DNA of 46,556 bases. Source: CAYJWL01 sp964373855 (GTDB lineage Bacteria; Patescibacteriota; Andersenbacteria; UBA10190). The DNA lies in the NCBI GenBank assembly GCA_964373855.1, contig CAYJWL010000003.1, forward strand, positions 1-46,556, written 5' to 3'. Under the pieces are notes generated by a model. That model was not told the DNA's origin. It saw nothing but the letters and a program-made list of their open reading frames with translations, and did no database searches. A program made the position numbers and the translations under genes. Positions within the stretch are counted from its first letter, which is position 1. Every line of letters starts with the position of its first letter. Shown here in pieces: positions 15,952 through 24,871 of this stretch.

Positions 15952-17721
15952 ATGCGGGAGAAAGTTGAGGAGGCACGCCATGAAGGTAAACTTTCCCAAG
16001 CCGCGCATGATAACGTGATGCGCTGGCTCGCGGAATCCAAGTACGCCGAGTACAAAGACGAGCTGGAACAATTGATTGAAGCAGGCAGCTGGCAAACACT
16101 CGAAGACAGTTTTTTCAAAGTTATTCCTTTCGGTACAGGCGGACGCCGCGGCACAGTCGGCATTGGCCCCAACCGCATCAATAAAGTTACGATCGGCGAG
16201 TCAGCTCAAGGCTTGGCTGATTATGTGAAAACGTTCGGCGAAGAAAACCAAGCACAAGGGATTGTAATTGCGCGCGATACGCGTCTTACTTCCGAAGAAT
16301 TCACCCAATTTGCCGCGGGCGTTTTAGCCGCCAACGGCTTTAAGGTCTATGTCTTTGACAGCTTCCGCGCAACGCCGGAGCTTTCCTTTGCTGTTCGATA
16401 TCTCAAAGCCGCCGCCGGTGTTGTAATCAGCGCCAGCCATAATCCTCCCTCCGATAACGGATTTAAGGTTTATTGGAGCGATGGCGGACAAATTGTCCCC
16501 CCGCACGATACGGAGCTTATGGCCGCAGTCAGCCGCGTAAAAAATATCGCCAAGCAAGATTATCACGGCCCAGCCACAACCGGGCAGATACAGATAATCG
16601 GGAAAGAAATTGATGAGGCGTACATAGCAGCAATTGTTCAAGAATCACTTACCGCCAGCCGCACAGCCTCTATCATATACTCTCCCCTGCACGGCGCGGG
16701 TTCCTCCAACATTGTGCCGGTTTTACGGCAAGCCGGGTTTGCCAATGTTTCCCTGGTCAAATCGCAAACCGAGCCAGACGGGCGGTTTCCAAATGTAAAA
16801 GATAATATTCCCAACCCTGAAGTGCCCACGACCAGCGAAGCAGTTATCGAGCAGGCCAAAGCTCAACAAGCTGATGTCGGCATTACGACGGACCCTGACG
16901 CCGACCGGCTGGGAGTGGTGGCGCGCGATGAGCGCGGCCATTACCGATTCCTGACCGGCAATCAAATCGCCGCTCTCATCGGATTTTATGTGCTCGATCA
17001 GATGAAGCAGCAGGGAAAACTCAAACCAAATCATTTTTTAGTAAAGACAATTGTCACGACCGATTTTCTTAATGCCTTAGCCGAGGACTTTGGCGTGAAA
17101 ATATACAATAACATTCTGATCGGTTTTAAATATGTGGCAGAGCTGATCCGCCTCAAACAGGATGAGGGCAGCGAGGAATTTTTATTCGGCGGCGAGGAAA
17201 GCCACGGCATCCTCAAAGGCTCCTACACCAGAGATAAAGACGCTGCCATCGCCGCGCTCATGATGGCCGAGCTTGTTTCCAACCTGAAAGATCAGGGTAA
17301 AAACATCATCTGGCAACTACAGGACTTGTACCGCCGCTACGGCCTGTTCTGGGAAACGCTGACAAATATTAAATATGAAGGCGCGGAAGGTTTTGCCAAA
17401 ATGACCGGCATTATGTCTGGCCTGCGGGCCAAACCGCCCGCCGAACTGGCGGGCAGGCACATTGTTGCAGCGGTTGATCGCCTTGATTCCAAACACGGCC
17501 TGATCGGAGATGTGCTTGTTTTCCATCTTTCCAATGATGGCCGATCACGCATCACCGTCCGGCCTTCAGGCACTGAACCAAAATTAAAAATCTATGCGCA
17601 GGTATACCAAGAACTGCCAAAAACGGCATCGGATGAGGCTATCAACCAAGCCAAGCAAGCCAGCGATGAGAAAGCCAAAGGATTAGTGCAGGCCATAACA
17701 GAATATTTCGAAACGCTCTAA
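15952..17721 (+). CDS. Phosphoglucomutase/phosphomannomutase (alpha-D-phosphohexomutase)
   Basis: The enzyme interconverts hexose 1- and 6-phosphates through a phosphoserine. The 589-aa protein shows all four landmarks: the catalytic serine loop ISASHNPPSDNG (S162), the metal loop TDPDADRLG (about 313-321), the sugar-binding GGEESHG and the phosphate-binding RPSGTEPKLKI (about 537). FGTGGRRGTVG (60-70) is typical of the longer PGM2/PgcA-like branch, in which a helical N-terminal region precedes domain 1. The ATG at 15952 follows a -10-like TATACCCTAT closely and no Shine-Dalgarno is seen, so the mRNA may have almost no leader. Confidence 0.94.
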   Translation: MREKVEEARHEGKLSQAAHDNVMRWLAESKYAEYKDELEQLIEAGSWQTLEDSFFKVIPFGTGGRRGTVGIGPNRINKVTIGESAQGLADYVKTFGEENQAQGIVIARDTRLTSEEFTQFAAGVLAANGFKVYVFDSFRATPELSFAVRYLKAAAGVVISASHNPPSDNGFKVYWSDGGQIVPPHDTELMAAVSRVKNIAKQDYHGPATTGQIQIIGKEIDEAYIAAIVQESLTASRTASIIYSPLHGAGSSNIVPVLRQAGFANVSLVKSQTEPDGRFPNVKDNIPNPEVPTTSEAVIEQAKAQQADVGITTDPDADRLGVVARDERGHYRFLTGNQIAALIGFYVLDQMKQQGKLKPNHFLVKTIVTTDFLNALAEDFGVKIYNNILIGFKYVAELIRLKQDEGSEEFLFGGEESHGILKGSYTRDKDAAIAALMMAELVSNLKDQGKNIIWQLQDLYRRYGLFWETLTNIKYEGAEGFAKMTGIMSGLRAKPPAELAGRHIVAAVDRLDSKHGLIGDVLVFHLSNDGRSRITVRPSGTEPKLKIYAQVYQELPKTASDEAINQAKQASDEKAKGLVQAITEYFETL

Positions 17722-17728
17722 AAGAAGG

Positions 17729-17755
17729 AGAGCTTTGGCGTCGTACCAAAGCTCT
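17729..17755. terminator. Bidirectional hairpin between converging genes
   Basis: AGAGCTTTGG and CCAAAGCTCT pair perfectly around a 7-base loop, between the stop of the mutase gene and the stop of the minus-strand gene. The flanking T content is low, so terminator strength is uncertain. Confidence 0.6.
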
Positions 17756-17765
17756 GATTTCAGGT

Positions 17766-18017
17766 TCATGGTGTATATTCCTTCATTCTGTTTTCCCCAG
17801 GAACAGCGGCGGTTTTGTACGACCTCTCGTGCCGCTGGCGAATCATGGCCTTTCTTACAGCTCTTCTGTCCCGATTGTCGAAATTGAGTTCTCGGTCTGC
17901 GACCCAGCGATTAAGAAGGGCCAATAAGGCGTCCTCGCTGCAATCATCATACAGGAATAGAAACCTTTCACCCTTTTTTGGTTTGAGTATCGCCACGACA
18001 TTTTTTAGCTTTGCCAT
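17766..18017 (-). CDS. Small basic hypothetical protein, 83 aa
   Basis: The start MAKLKNVVAIL at 18017 is preceded by GGGGGG at a suitable distance. The sequence is soluble and basic, with KPKKGERFLFLYDD, then an acidic helix and an Arg-rich C-terminal half (RRAVRKAMIRQRHER). I do not recognise it; nucleic-acid binding is possible but not shown. The REP-like copy B lies upstream of it. Confidence 0.65.
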   Translation of the reverse strand: MAKLKNVVAILKPKKGERFLFLYDDCSEDALLALLNRWVADRELNFDNRDRRAVRKAMIRQRHERSYKTAAVPGENRMKEYTP

Positions 18018-18143
18018 GGCATTCCCCCCTTCTTTTTTAAAGAGCGTGTTGCAACAAGAAATTTCCCTTGCATTCATGGTACTCCCGCCCGCCCATTTTT
18101 TACAACCAGCTCGCAAAAGGGAAGGCATAAGGCATGACAAGTG

Positions 18144-18222
18144 GCGCGGCGGGGGCCCCCACGAGGCGCGCAACGAAGTGAGCACATCGTGGGGGTGAAG
18201 ACGCGGAGTAGAACCCGCGCGG
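18144..18222 (-). repeat. REP-like palindromic element, copy B
   Basis: Read on the minus strand, this repeats copy A (14139-14213): GCGCGGGT, TCCGCGTCTTCACCCCCAC, GTGCTCA, TTGCGCGCC, GTGGGGG and CCCCCGCCGC appear in the same order with a few substitutions. Compensating changes keep the hairpin (CCCCCACGA/TCGTGGGGG). It begins 7 bases after the stop of the Zwf-Gnd gene. Confidence 0.75.
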
Positions 18223-18228
18223 CAAATA

Positions 18229-20571
18229 CTATGACTTCTTCACATCGTGCCCGCCAAACTCATGGCGCAGGGCGGAATTGATCTGGCCGATGTAATTGGG
18301 AGTTTTTTCTGAATCAACGCGCCACTGCAGCGCCCGCTCAATAATCGGTACCGGCACGCCAAGTTCCTTGGCCGCCTCAACCGTCCACTGCCCTTCTCCG
18401 CTGTGGGCCACACTGCCCGAAACCCCCTCAAGGTCTGGGCCATGCTTGTCATAGGCATCTTTCAACCACCCCACCAGGCGTGATTCAATGACGCTGCCGT
18501 GATTAAAGAGATTGGCTATGCGTTCAAGATCTAAATCAAACGGCCATTGCCGCATCACAGCGAATCCTTCCCCTAAAGATTGCATCATGCCGTACTCAAT
18601 GCCGTTATGGACCATTTTTACAAAATGACCGGCGCCGGATTTGCCCATGTAGTCATAGCCAGCGGCGGCGGCTATATCATTAAACAAACCCATGTACTGC
18701 CTATAGACATTGCGCGGCCCGCCCACCATCAGACACGCCCCTCGCCGTGCCCCCCTTGGTCCTCCGCTCACGCCAACATCAAGGAAATGTATTCCCTTCT
18801 CTGCCAGTTCCTCGCCGCGACGCACCGACTGCTTGTAGTTCGAATTACCGGCATCAATAACTGTATCTCCCGCCTCCAGGCGCGAGGTAATTTCTGCCAA
18901 GACGTCATCCACAACCTCATGCGGCACCATTAACCATACCAACCGCGGCGCTGGCAACTTGGCAACAATATCTGCAGCCGCCTCCGCCACTTGAGCACCA
19001 GCTTTCCTTACTGTCTCTCTTGCCTCGAGGCTAGGATCGGTCGCAATGACTTGCCAGTTATGTTCAAGCAAGCGCGCAACCATATTTGCTCCCATCTTGC
19101 CCAGACCAATATAGCCGATTGTCTTTTCCGGCACGCCCCTCTTGGGCACAAGCGCAGCAATTTCCTCGCCGGAGGCGCCCGGCTGATATACGGTTAGCGG
19201 AACTTTATTAGCTCCCCACGCCCGGACGATTGGATCAATGAAGCGCCAGCTGGCTGTTATTTCATCCGTGCTCACAAACAGGGTTTGATCTCCGGTGATA
19301 GCATCTAACAGCAACTTTTCATAGGCATCAATAAACTCTCCCGGCGCATAGGCTCGGCGATAATCAAATGAAAACTCTTTTTCTTCAACCACCATATCCG
19401 GGCCCGGTTTTTTCACCCAGAACGACATGTAAACGCCTTCATCCGGCTGCACCCGGTACCGCAATGTGTTGGTGTAGTGCTTGCCCGGCGGACACAGGCA
19501 GGGGGTGTGATGGCGGAATTCAACAATGATTTCAAACTTTCCTTTCTTCATAGCTTTGCCGCTCTCCAAAAAAACCGGCACCCCCTGCCAACGCGGCAAA
19601 TTCACTTGCGTTTGAATGCGAAAATATGTTTCGGTGTGTGAAGCTGGCGCTACTCCCCTCTCATTTATATAGCCCTGATACTGGCCGCGCACAGTATGCC
19701 GGGCAATGTCCTGATCATCCAGCACTTCGAGGGCCTCCAGCACTTTCGTGCGCTCGCGACGGACGGATTCCGCGTCAAACGCACCGGGATTTTCCATTAA
19801 AAAGAGCGCCAGCAATTGCAGCATGTGGTTTTGGCCCACATCCCGCAGCGCGCCTACCCCATCATAAAAATCAGCGCGATCAGCCACATCGCCCGTCTCC
19901 GGAAAGAGTACACGAATAGCCGCGATCGAGCGGTTGTCCCACGCCGGGTCCAAGAAGGTGTTGGAAAAACGGAATGCCAGAATATTTCGCGCCGTTTCCT
20001 TGCCCAAGTAATGATCAATCCGATAAATTTGCTCTTCTTTAAAGAGCTTGCCCAACTTCGTGTCTAAGTCTTGAGCCGTAACCAAATCCTTGCCGAAAGG
20101 CTTTTCAACAATCACCCGCGTCCAGCCCTCGTCAGGTCCGCATGGCTCGGTTAATCCCGATTTGGCCAGATTGTCAAAAATGGTGCTGTAATACTGCGGC
20201 GGCACGGCCAGATAAAACAACTTGTTGGCGCAGGTGCGCCACACTTCGTCCTGCTTGCCCAACAGCTTCGCCAGTTTTTCATAGCCGGCAATATCCTCGA
20301 ATAATCCGGAGCGGTACAAAAATAACTGGAGAAATTTGTTGGCATCAGCCTCGGGGACGCCGCTCTCCTTCAGCATATCGGCGATCATCACTCTGAACGC
20401 CTCATCAGACAAATCCCGGCGAGAAAACCCGACGACCTGAAACAGCGGCGGCAGATTCCTGCTTCTATATAAATGATAGAGCGCCGGCACCAGCTTGCGC
20501 CGCGTCAAATCCCCGGTTGCTCCAAGGATAACCAATACTGTCGGCAACGTTGTCATTTGGCCGTTCGTCAT
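18229..20571 (-). CDS. zwf-gnd: Fused glucose-6-phosphate dehydrogenase / 6-phosphogluconate dehydrogenase
   Basis: One 780-aa chain carries both dehydrogenases of the oxidative pentose phosphate pathway. Residues 1 to about 475 are G6PDH: nucleotide loop GATGDLTRRKL (17-27), VEKPFG (155-160), the active-site RIDHYLGKE (184-192) and NHMLQ (248-252). Residues about 484-780 are a short-type 6PGDH: Rossmann motif IGLGKMGANM (488-497), VSGGPRGARRGA (601-612) and catalytic GAGHFVKMVHNGIEYGMMQ (646-664). The short form (about 300 aa) is the GndA/YqeC-like type. No 6-phosphogluconolactonase is present in the chain or nearby. The linker is only about 10 residues. No frameshift or internal stop is seen, so the fusion is real in this assembly. 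Confidence 0.93.
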   Translation of the reverse strand: MTNGQMTTLPTVLVILGATGDLTRRKLVPALYHLYRSRNLPPLFQVVGFSRRDLSDEAFRVMIADMLKESGVPEADANKFLQLFLYRSGLFEDIAGYEKLAKLLGKQDEVWRTCANKLFYLAVPPQYYSTIFDNLAKSGLTEPCGPDEGWTRVIVEKPFGKDLVTAQDLDTKLGKLFKEEQIYRIDHYLGKETARNILAFRFSNTFLDPAWDNRSIAAIRVLFPETGDVADRADFYDGVGALRDVGQNHMLQLLALFLMENPGAFDAESVRRERTKVLEALEVLDDQDIARHTVRGQYQGYINERGVAPASHTETYFRIQTQVNLPRWQGVPVFLESGKAMKKGKFEIIVEFRHHTPCLCPPGKHYTNTLRYRVQPDEGVYMSFWVKKPGPDMVVEEKEFSFDYRRAYAPGEFIDAYEKLLLDAITGDQTLFVSTDEITASWRFIDPIVRAWGANKVPLTVYQPGASGEEIAALVPKRGVPEKTIGYIGLGKMGANMVARLLEHNWQVIATDPSLEARETVRKAGAQVAEAAADIVAKLPAPRLVWLMVPHEVVDDVLAEITSRLEAGDTVIDAGNSNYKQSVRRGEELAEKGIHFLDVGVSGGPRGARRGACLMVGGPRNVYRQYMGLFNDIAAAAGYDYMGKSGAGHFVKMVHNGIEYGMMQSLGEGFAVMRQWPFDLDLERIANLFNHGSVIESRLVGWLKDAYDKHGPDLEGVSGSVAHSGEGQWTVEAAKELGVPVPIIERALQWRVDSEKTPNYIGQINSALRHEFGGHDVKKS

Positions 20572-20580
20572 ATGCCTTTA

Positions 20581-20609
20581 ACTATACCGGCAAGTTTGAC
20601 CTATTTTAA
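20581..20609 (-). promoter_or_regulatory. Promoter of the zwf-gnd gene
   Basis: On the minus strand TTAAAA (20609-20604), 17 bases and TATAGT (20586-20581) end only 9 bases before the ATG. AAAGG in this gap could be a ribosome site, but the transcript may be nearly leaderless. Confidence 0.45.
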
Positions 20610-20674
20610 GCTCTCTTGAAGTTATCAACAGTACCGCCTACACACCAAGTAATATATTTGCTATATTGAAAGGC

Positions 20675-20911
20675 ATGACAGAGCTGGCGCAAATATATCC
20701 GGATGTCGAGATAACAGATCCATATAGTTTGGAACAGTTCCCGACTCAACCATATGCCGTTGAGAGCGCCGCCCTTCCGGCAGACGTACGAGAGACGTCA
20801 TTCCTTACATACTCTGGCGCCGAACTTTTTATTATCGCCCTGTTGTTTACCATCTTGCTCATCGGAGTCGTACACCTCTATCTCGCGCACGGGAAACCGC
20901 GAAGAAAATAA
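20675..20911 (+). CDS. Small tail-anchored membrane protein, 78 aa
   Basis: The ATG at 20675 follows GAAAGG; a TTG nine bases upstream is in frame but less likely. The protein has an acidic N-terminal half (residues 1-48) and one C-terminal membrane helix (about 50-69), then a basic tail KPRRK, so the N-terminus would face outward if the positive-inside rule applies. No family is recognised. It precedes the glycosyltransferase pair by 175 bases, a stretch in which I see nothing else. Confidence 0.55.
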   Translation: MTELAQIYPDVEITDPYSLEQFPTQPYAVESAALPADVRETSFLTYSGAELFIIALLFTILLIGVVHLYLAHGKPRRK

Positions 20912-21086
20912 ATCAGGTCGTTTCAGGTTAAAGACCTGGACGCCAATAATGATGCGCTGGTCTCGCGGCCACACCGGCCCGCTCCGCCCGCCCATACACT
21001 GACCAACTCCTCCTTAGCAACATGTGCTGTTTGATCAGGCATGCCGCAAAACTGTTGGCCTTCTTTCTGCGTACAGGTAAACTACT

Positions 21087-22679
21087 ATGATGGCCAAATT
21101 TGGAGGGGTTAGGTCTGCCGCTGTCAAGCAGTCTCTGCTAACGGGCACAAACATCTTGGAAAAGGCGAAATCCTTCAGTTTTTTCGACGATTGGAACAGC
21201 GTGACGCTGAAAACTCCGGTCCACTGCGCGCCGTATTGCTCCATACCCTTACACCAGACATCCAGCAAACTTCTTTCACTCTGGCAGCGCTTGTTTATCT
21301 TTGTCTGTATCGCTGCAGTTGCCGCCGCCTTGATGGCGGCTCCCACACTCACCGCTCAGATTCTTATCGGCACGCTATCGTTCGCGTACTTGGCCGATTT
21401 GCTCTTCTGTTTTTTCCTGATTGCCCGGGCGCTCATTAAAACCAGCGAGATAAACATACCCGAGGTTAGTCTCGATCAGATCAATCGCACCGGGCTGCCG
21501 ATCTATACCATTCTCTGCCCTCTCTTCAAAGAGGGAAAAGTGCTGCTGCAGTTTATCAGGGCCATGACCATGTTGCGCTACCCGCGGGATAAACTGCAGA
21601 TTCTTCTCCTGCTCGAAGCGAACGATGAACAGATGATTACAGTCGTGCAAAAACTCGGCCTCCCGGCCTGTTTTCAAGTGGTTGTCGTGCCGCCCGGTAA
21701 CCCACAAACAAAACCCAGAGCCTGTAATGTCGGCCTGCAATACGCCAAAGGTGAATACACGGTTGTATTTGACGCGGAGGATATCCCGGAAAGAAACCAA
21801 CTGCTCAAAGCCGTCGCTGCCTTTCGGCAGCTGCCGCCCGAGGCGGTATGCATGCAAGCCAAGCTCGATTTTTACAACCGCACACACAATATTATCACCC
21901 GTCTCTTCACCGCCGAGTATTCGCTTCTGTTTAACCTAACCCTGATCGGCCTGCAGTCAATCAACGGTCCGATTCCTTTGGGCGGAACATCTAACCATTT
22001 CCGCACCGCGGCGCTGCGCCAAGTAGGCGGCTGGGATCCCTTCAATGTGACTGAAGATTGCGATCTGGGGATTCGCCTGTTTACCCGCGGCTATCGCACC
22101 GCCATCATAAATTCTGTTACCTATGAGGAAGCAACCAGCCGCATTCCCAACTGGCTGCGGCAACGCTCGCGCTGGATAAAAGGTTACCTGCAAACTCTCA
22201 TTGTCCACTCCCGGACGCCCCAACGATTTATGCACTCGCTGCGCACCATCCCGCACTTCGCCACGTTCCTTTTGGTGGTTGGGGCAAAAACGGCTTCGAT
22301 GATGATCAACCCTTTTCTCGGCCTGATGACGTTGGGGTATTTTCTCGGTCCGGACGCCTTCCGGGACTTTGTTCAATCGCTTTACCTCACCTCCATTTTC
22401 TATGTCGCCTTTATTACCTGGATTTTGGGGAATTTTCTCTACGTCCTCTACTATCTCATCGGCCTGGTAAACCGCGGGCATCCGGAACTGGTCAAGCTGT
22501 TCCCCTTCATTCCGTTCTACTGGCTCCTGATGAGCCTAGCCGGCTGGAAAGCCATTTGGCAGCTGATGCACAGGCCCCATTTTTGGGAAAAAACAACGCA
22601 TGGCTTTCACCTTGATGTCACGCCTGTCCGCCAACGCGAGAAGGTACCTCTCGCTGCCCCGCAGGCGTCTCGCCCATGA
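21087..22679 (+). CDS. Membrane-bound GT2 glycosyltransferase, cellulose synthase-like
   Basis: A processive-type family 2 glycosyltransferase. Two membrane helices (about 66-84 and 92-116) precede a GT-A domain with the nucleotide-sugar aspartates DAED (229-232), the catalytic TEDCDLG (322-328) and the QxxRW signature as RQRSRWIKG (358-366). Several C-terminal helices follow. This order is that of hyaluronan/cellulose synthase-like enzymes, which build or extend a surface polysaccharide or glycolipid at the inner face of the membrane. The last four bases overlap the start of a GT-C gene, so the two probably act in one surface-glycan pathway. The sugar is unknown. Confidence 0.88.
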   Translation: MMAKFGGVRSAAVKQSLLTGTNILEKAKSFSFFDDWNSVTLKTPVHCAPYCSIPLHQTSSKLLSLWQRLFIFVCIAAVAAALMAAPTLTAQILIGTLSFAYLADLLFCFFLIARALIKTSEINIPEVSLDQINRTGLPIYTILCPLFKEGKVLLQFIRAMTMLRYPRDKLQILLLLEANDEQMITVVQKLGLPACFQVVVVPPGNPQTKPRACNVGLQYAKGEYTVVFDAEDIPERNQLLKAVAAFRQLPPEAVCMQAKLDFYNRTHNIITRLFTAEYSLLFNLTLIGLQSINGPIPLGGTSNHFRTAALRQVGGWDPFNVTEDCDLGIRLFTRGYRTAIINSVTYEEATSRIPNWLRQRSRWIKGYLQTLIVHSRTPQRFMHSLRTIPHFATFLLVVGAKTASMMINPFLGLMTLGYFLGPDAFRDFVQSLYLTSIFYVAFITWILGNFLYVLYYLIGLVNRGHPELVKLFPFIPFYWLLMSLAGWKAIWQLMHRPHFWEKTTHGFHLDVTPVRQREKVPLAAPQASRP

Positions 22680-24310
22680 ACCTTAGCGCGGCTCGTACAA
22701 AGCGGGATGTACTGCTGGTGATTGTCGGCCTGGTGGCCGCATCGGGCATTATTCTGATGGATGTATGGGCATATAACCACGACTGGATCTTGGCCTATGG
22801 CGATGCCGCCTCACATCTGGCTATCAGCCGGCGGGTAGTCGATAACTTAACGCCCGGATTTGGCCAACTGGGCAGCTCCTGGCTGCCGGCCATGCATTTG
22901 CTCATGCTGCCTCTTATCTGGATCGATCCGCTCTGGCACTCCGGTCTGGCGGGGACAGTAGTCAGCAACCTTGCCTACATCGGGGCGGCCATGTATTGCT
23001 ACCTTCTGGCACGCATGATTACGGAGCACCGAGGCATTGCTCTAGCTGCCACTCTTACCCTCTTTTCCAATCCCAACCTCATGTATATGTCTACCACTGC
23101 CATGAATGAATCCTTGTATGTCTTTACGGTCATAGCTTCTGCCACTCATTTATTACTATGGCATCGCCGCCCCAACCAAATGCTCCATCTTGTTCTCGGA
23201 GCATTCTTTGCCTTCATGACTGCCTTCAATCGATATGAAGGATGGTTTCTCGTTATGGGACAGGCAGCGGGAATATGGCTGGTTACCTTCAAGCTGAAAG
23301 GCAAAAAATATGCCGTGGGCATGGCCCTGCTGTTTGCCTATATTGCCTTTTTCGCCCCGTTCCTGTGGCTGGGCTGGAATCTGTTAATTTTCGGCGATGC
23401 GCTGGAATTTTTGCACAATGAATACACTTCCCGCGGGCAACAGTTGGATCTGGAGTTGGGAGGCAGGCTGCCTACAAAAGGCAATATGGTAGTGGCCGCA
23501 GCCTACTTCTACCGCTCGATGATTTATATGCTCGGCTCGCTGCCCTCAACCTTGGCGCTCCTAACTGCCCTGCTATTACTGCCGCTTCTGCCGCCGTTGC
23601 GGCGCCGCACCGGCGATGGTTACGATCCGTACAGCGATGTCATAGTCGGCTACACACTTCTTGTTCCCGGTTTCTTTCTGATTTACACGCTCGTCAAAGG
23701 CATAACCGCTTTGCATCTGCCTGAAGTCACACCGTTTCGGATCTACAACATTCGCTACGGCCTGTTTGTCTTTCCGGCGGTGGCCTTCTTTCTTTTCTAC
23801 GGCTTGCGCTTGGGCTACCGCCTGTGGAAGCCGTTGGCGCCTACCGGTCTCGCAATCATCGCCGTCGGTGTTGTCCTCGTGTGGCGACTGCCGTGGATGT
23901 CCCTCGAAGAAGGCAAAGATAATCTGGCGAACAACGTCAGGCGTTTCGAGGCCATCAACATCGTTAGCCAGTATTACCAGGAATTTGATAATCCCGATGA
24001 TCCGCCCGGAGGCATTCTCATCAGTGTAGGCGCCGGCGCCGGCAACACCTTCATACAGCGGTCGCGCCTGCCGATGAAATCCTACATCCACGAAGGCAAC
24101 CAGGATATTTGGGACGAAGCGCTCAAGAAGCCGGAGAAACACGCCGAGTGGGTGGTAATTCAACACGCCGAGCGCGGCCAGCCCAGTCGGGATAAAATTG
24201 CTGCTCGCTTGCTGGAGAACCCCAAACTTCTGGATTCTTTTGATCTGGTTTATAAAGACGGGGGTTTGGAACTCTATCACCTGCGGCCGAAAGTGGCTCG
24301 AGTGCCGTAA
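22676..24310 (+). CDS. GT-C membrane glycosyltransferase (GT39-like)
   Basis: The 544-aa polytopic protein starts with a membrane helix (about 11-30) and then an external loop with YGDAASHLAISRRVVD, where the Asp fits the catalytic acidic residue of GT-C enzymes. About ten further helices and a soluble C-terminal domain of about 130 residues follow. It probably uses a lipid-linked sugar made by, or in concert with, the GT2 protein whose gene overlaps it (ATGA). Family assignment rests on topology and the first loop, so the exact CAZy family is uncertain. Confidence 0.75.
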   Translation: MNLSAARTKRDVLLVIVGLVAASGIILMDVWAYNHDWILAYGDAASHLAISRRVVDNLTPGFGQLGSSWLPAMHLLMLPLIWIDPLWHSGLAGTVVSNLAYIGAAMYCYLLARMITEHRGIALAATLTLFSNPNLMYMSTTAMNESLYVFTVIASATHLLLWHRRPNQMLHLVLGAFFAFMTAFNRYEGWFLVMGQAAGIWLVTFKLKGKKYAVGMALLFAYIAFFAPFLWLGWNLLIFGDALEFLHNEYTSRGQQLDLELGGRLPTKGNMVVAAAYFYRSMIYMLGSLPSTLALLTALLLLPLLPPLRRRTGDGYDPYSDVIVGYTLLVPGFFLIYTLVKGITALHLPEVTPFRIYNIRYGLFVFPAVAFFLFYGLRLGYRLWKPLAPTGLAIIAVGVVLVWRLPWMSLEEGKDNLANNVRRFEAINIVSQYYQEFDNPDDPPGGILISVGAGAGNTFIQRSRLPMKSYIHEGNQDIWDEALKKPEKHAEWVVIQHAERGQPSRDKIAARLLENPKLLDSFDLVYKDGGLELYHLRPKVARVP

Positions 24311-24330
24311 CGAGTCTGATTGGTTGCGCC

Positions 24331-24361
24331 TAAAAAAATCCCCATGCGGTAGGCACGGGGA
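24331..24361 (-). terminator. Rho-independent terminator of the 24389-24763 gene
   Basis: On the minus strand CTCCCCGTGCC...GCATGGGGA is followed by TTTTTTT. It also lies 20 bases past the stop of the converging GT-C gene. Confidence 0.8.
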
Positions 24362-24388
24362 GTCGCATTGCCAGCGGAAAAGTGCAAG

Positions 24389-24763
24389 CTAGGCCTGAGT
24401 GAGCTGGCAGATCTTTTCGAACACTGCGCGGGAAAAGGGGTGATCGGTTACCAAATATGTGGTATCGCGCGGCGGCTCGCCCTGATCTTCCGAATCATCG
24501 CAATATGTTTTCCAGGTCCAGGCCTTAACACTCATGAGCAGTATCGTGTCATTCACTTCCAAAACCACAATCGCATTCCTCCAGCCGCCGGAACCGCGGG
24601 TATGTCTGTAGGATGATTCCAGAGTCACGCGATAGGCATGCTCGCCCGTTTCTAGCTCCAGCAGGGAAACAGCGCCGGCGGCCAGGCTGTACATTTTCTC
24701 AGGCGTGACAAAAACGCCATCCACTTTTTCCGCAAACTTTTCTGGCTCCGTGTACTTCTTCAC
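24389..24763 (-). CDS. Hypothetical protein, 124 aa
   Basis: The GTG at 24763 (followed by KKYTEPEKFAEK) is favoured because GAGGAGG lies 5 bases before it; a longer frame to 24820 exists. The protein is soluble and acidic, with an internal CDDSEDQGE turn and a central beta-rich part. I do not recognise a family. It carries its own terminator and no partner is evident. Confidence 0.6.
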   Translation of the reverse strand: MKKYTEPEKFAEKVDGVFVTPEKMYSLAAGAVSLLELETGEHAYRVTLESSYRHTRGSGGWRNAIVVLEVNDTILLMSVKAWTWKTYCDDSEDQGEPPRDTTYLVTDHPFSRAVFEKICQLTQA

Positions 24764-24871
24764 GGCGACCTCCTCAACAAGTCTTCCAAGAAAGCCGTTC
24801 CTCAAACGAACAATCAACACGCCGAAGACTACAATGCTTTGTTCTTACCTGTCAAATATCCGAGCTAATGT

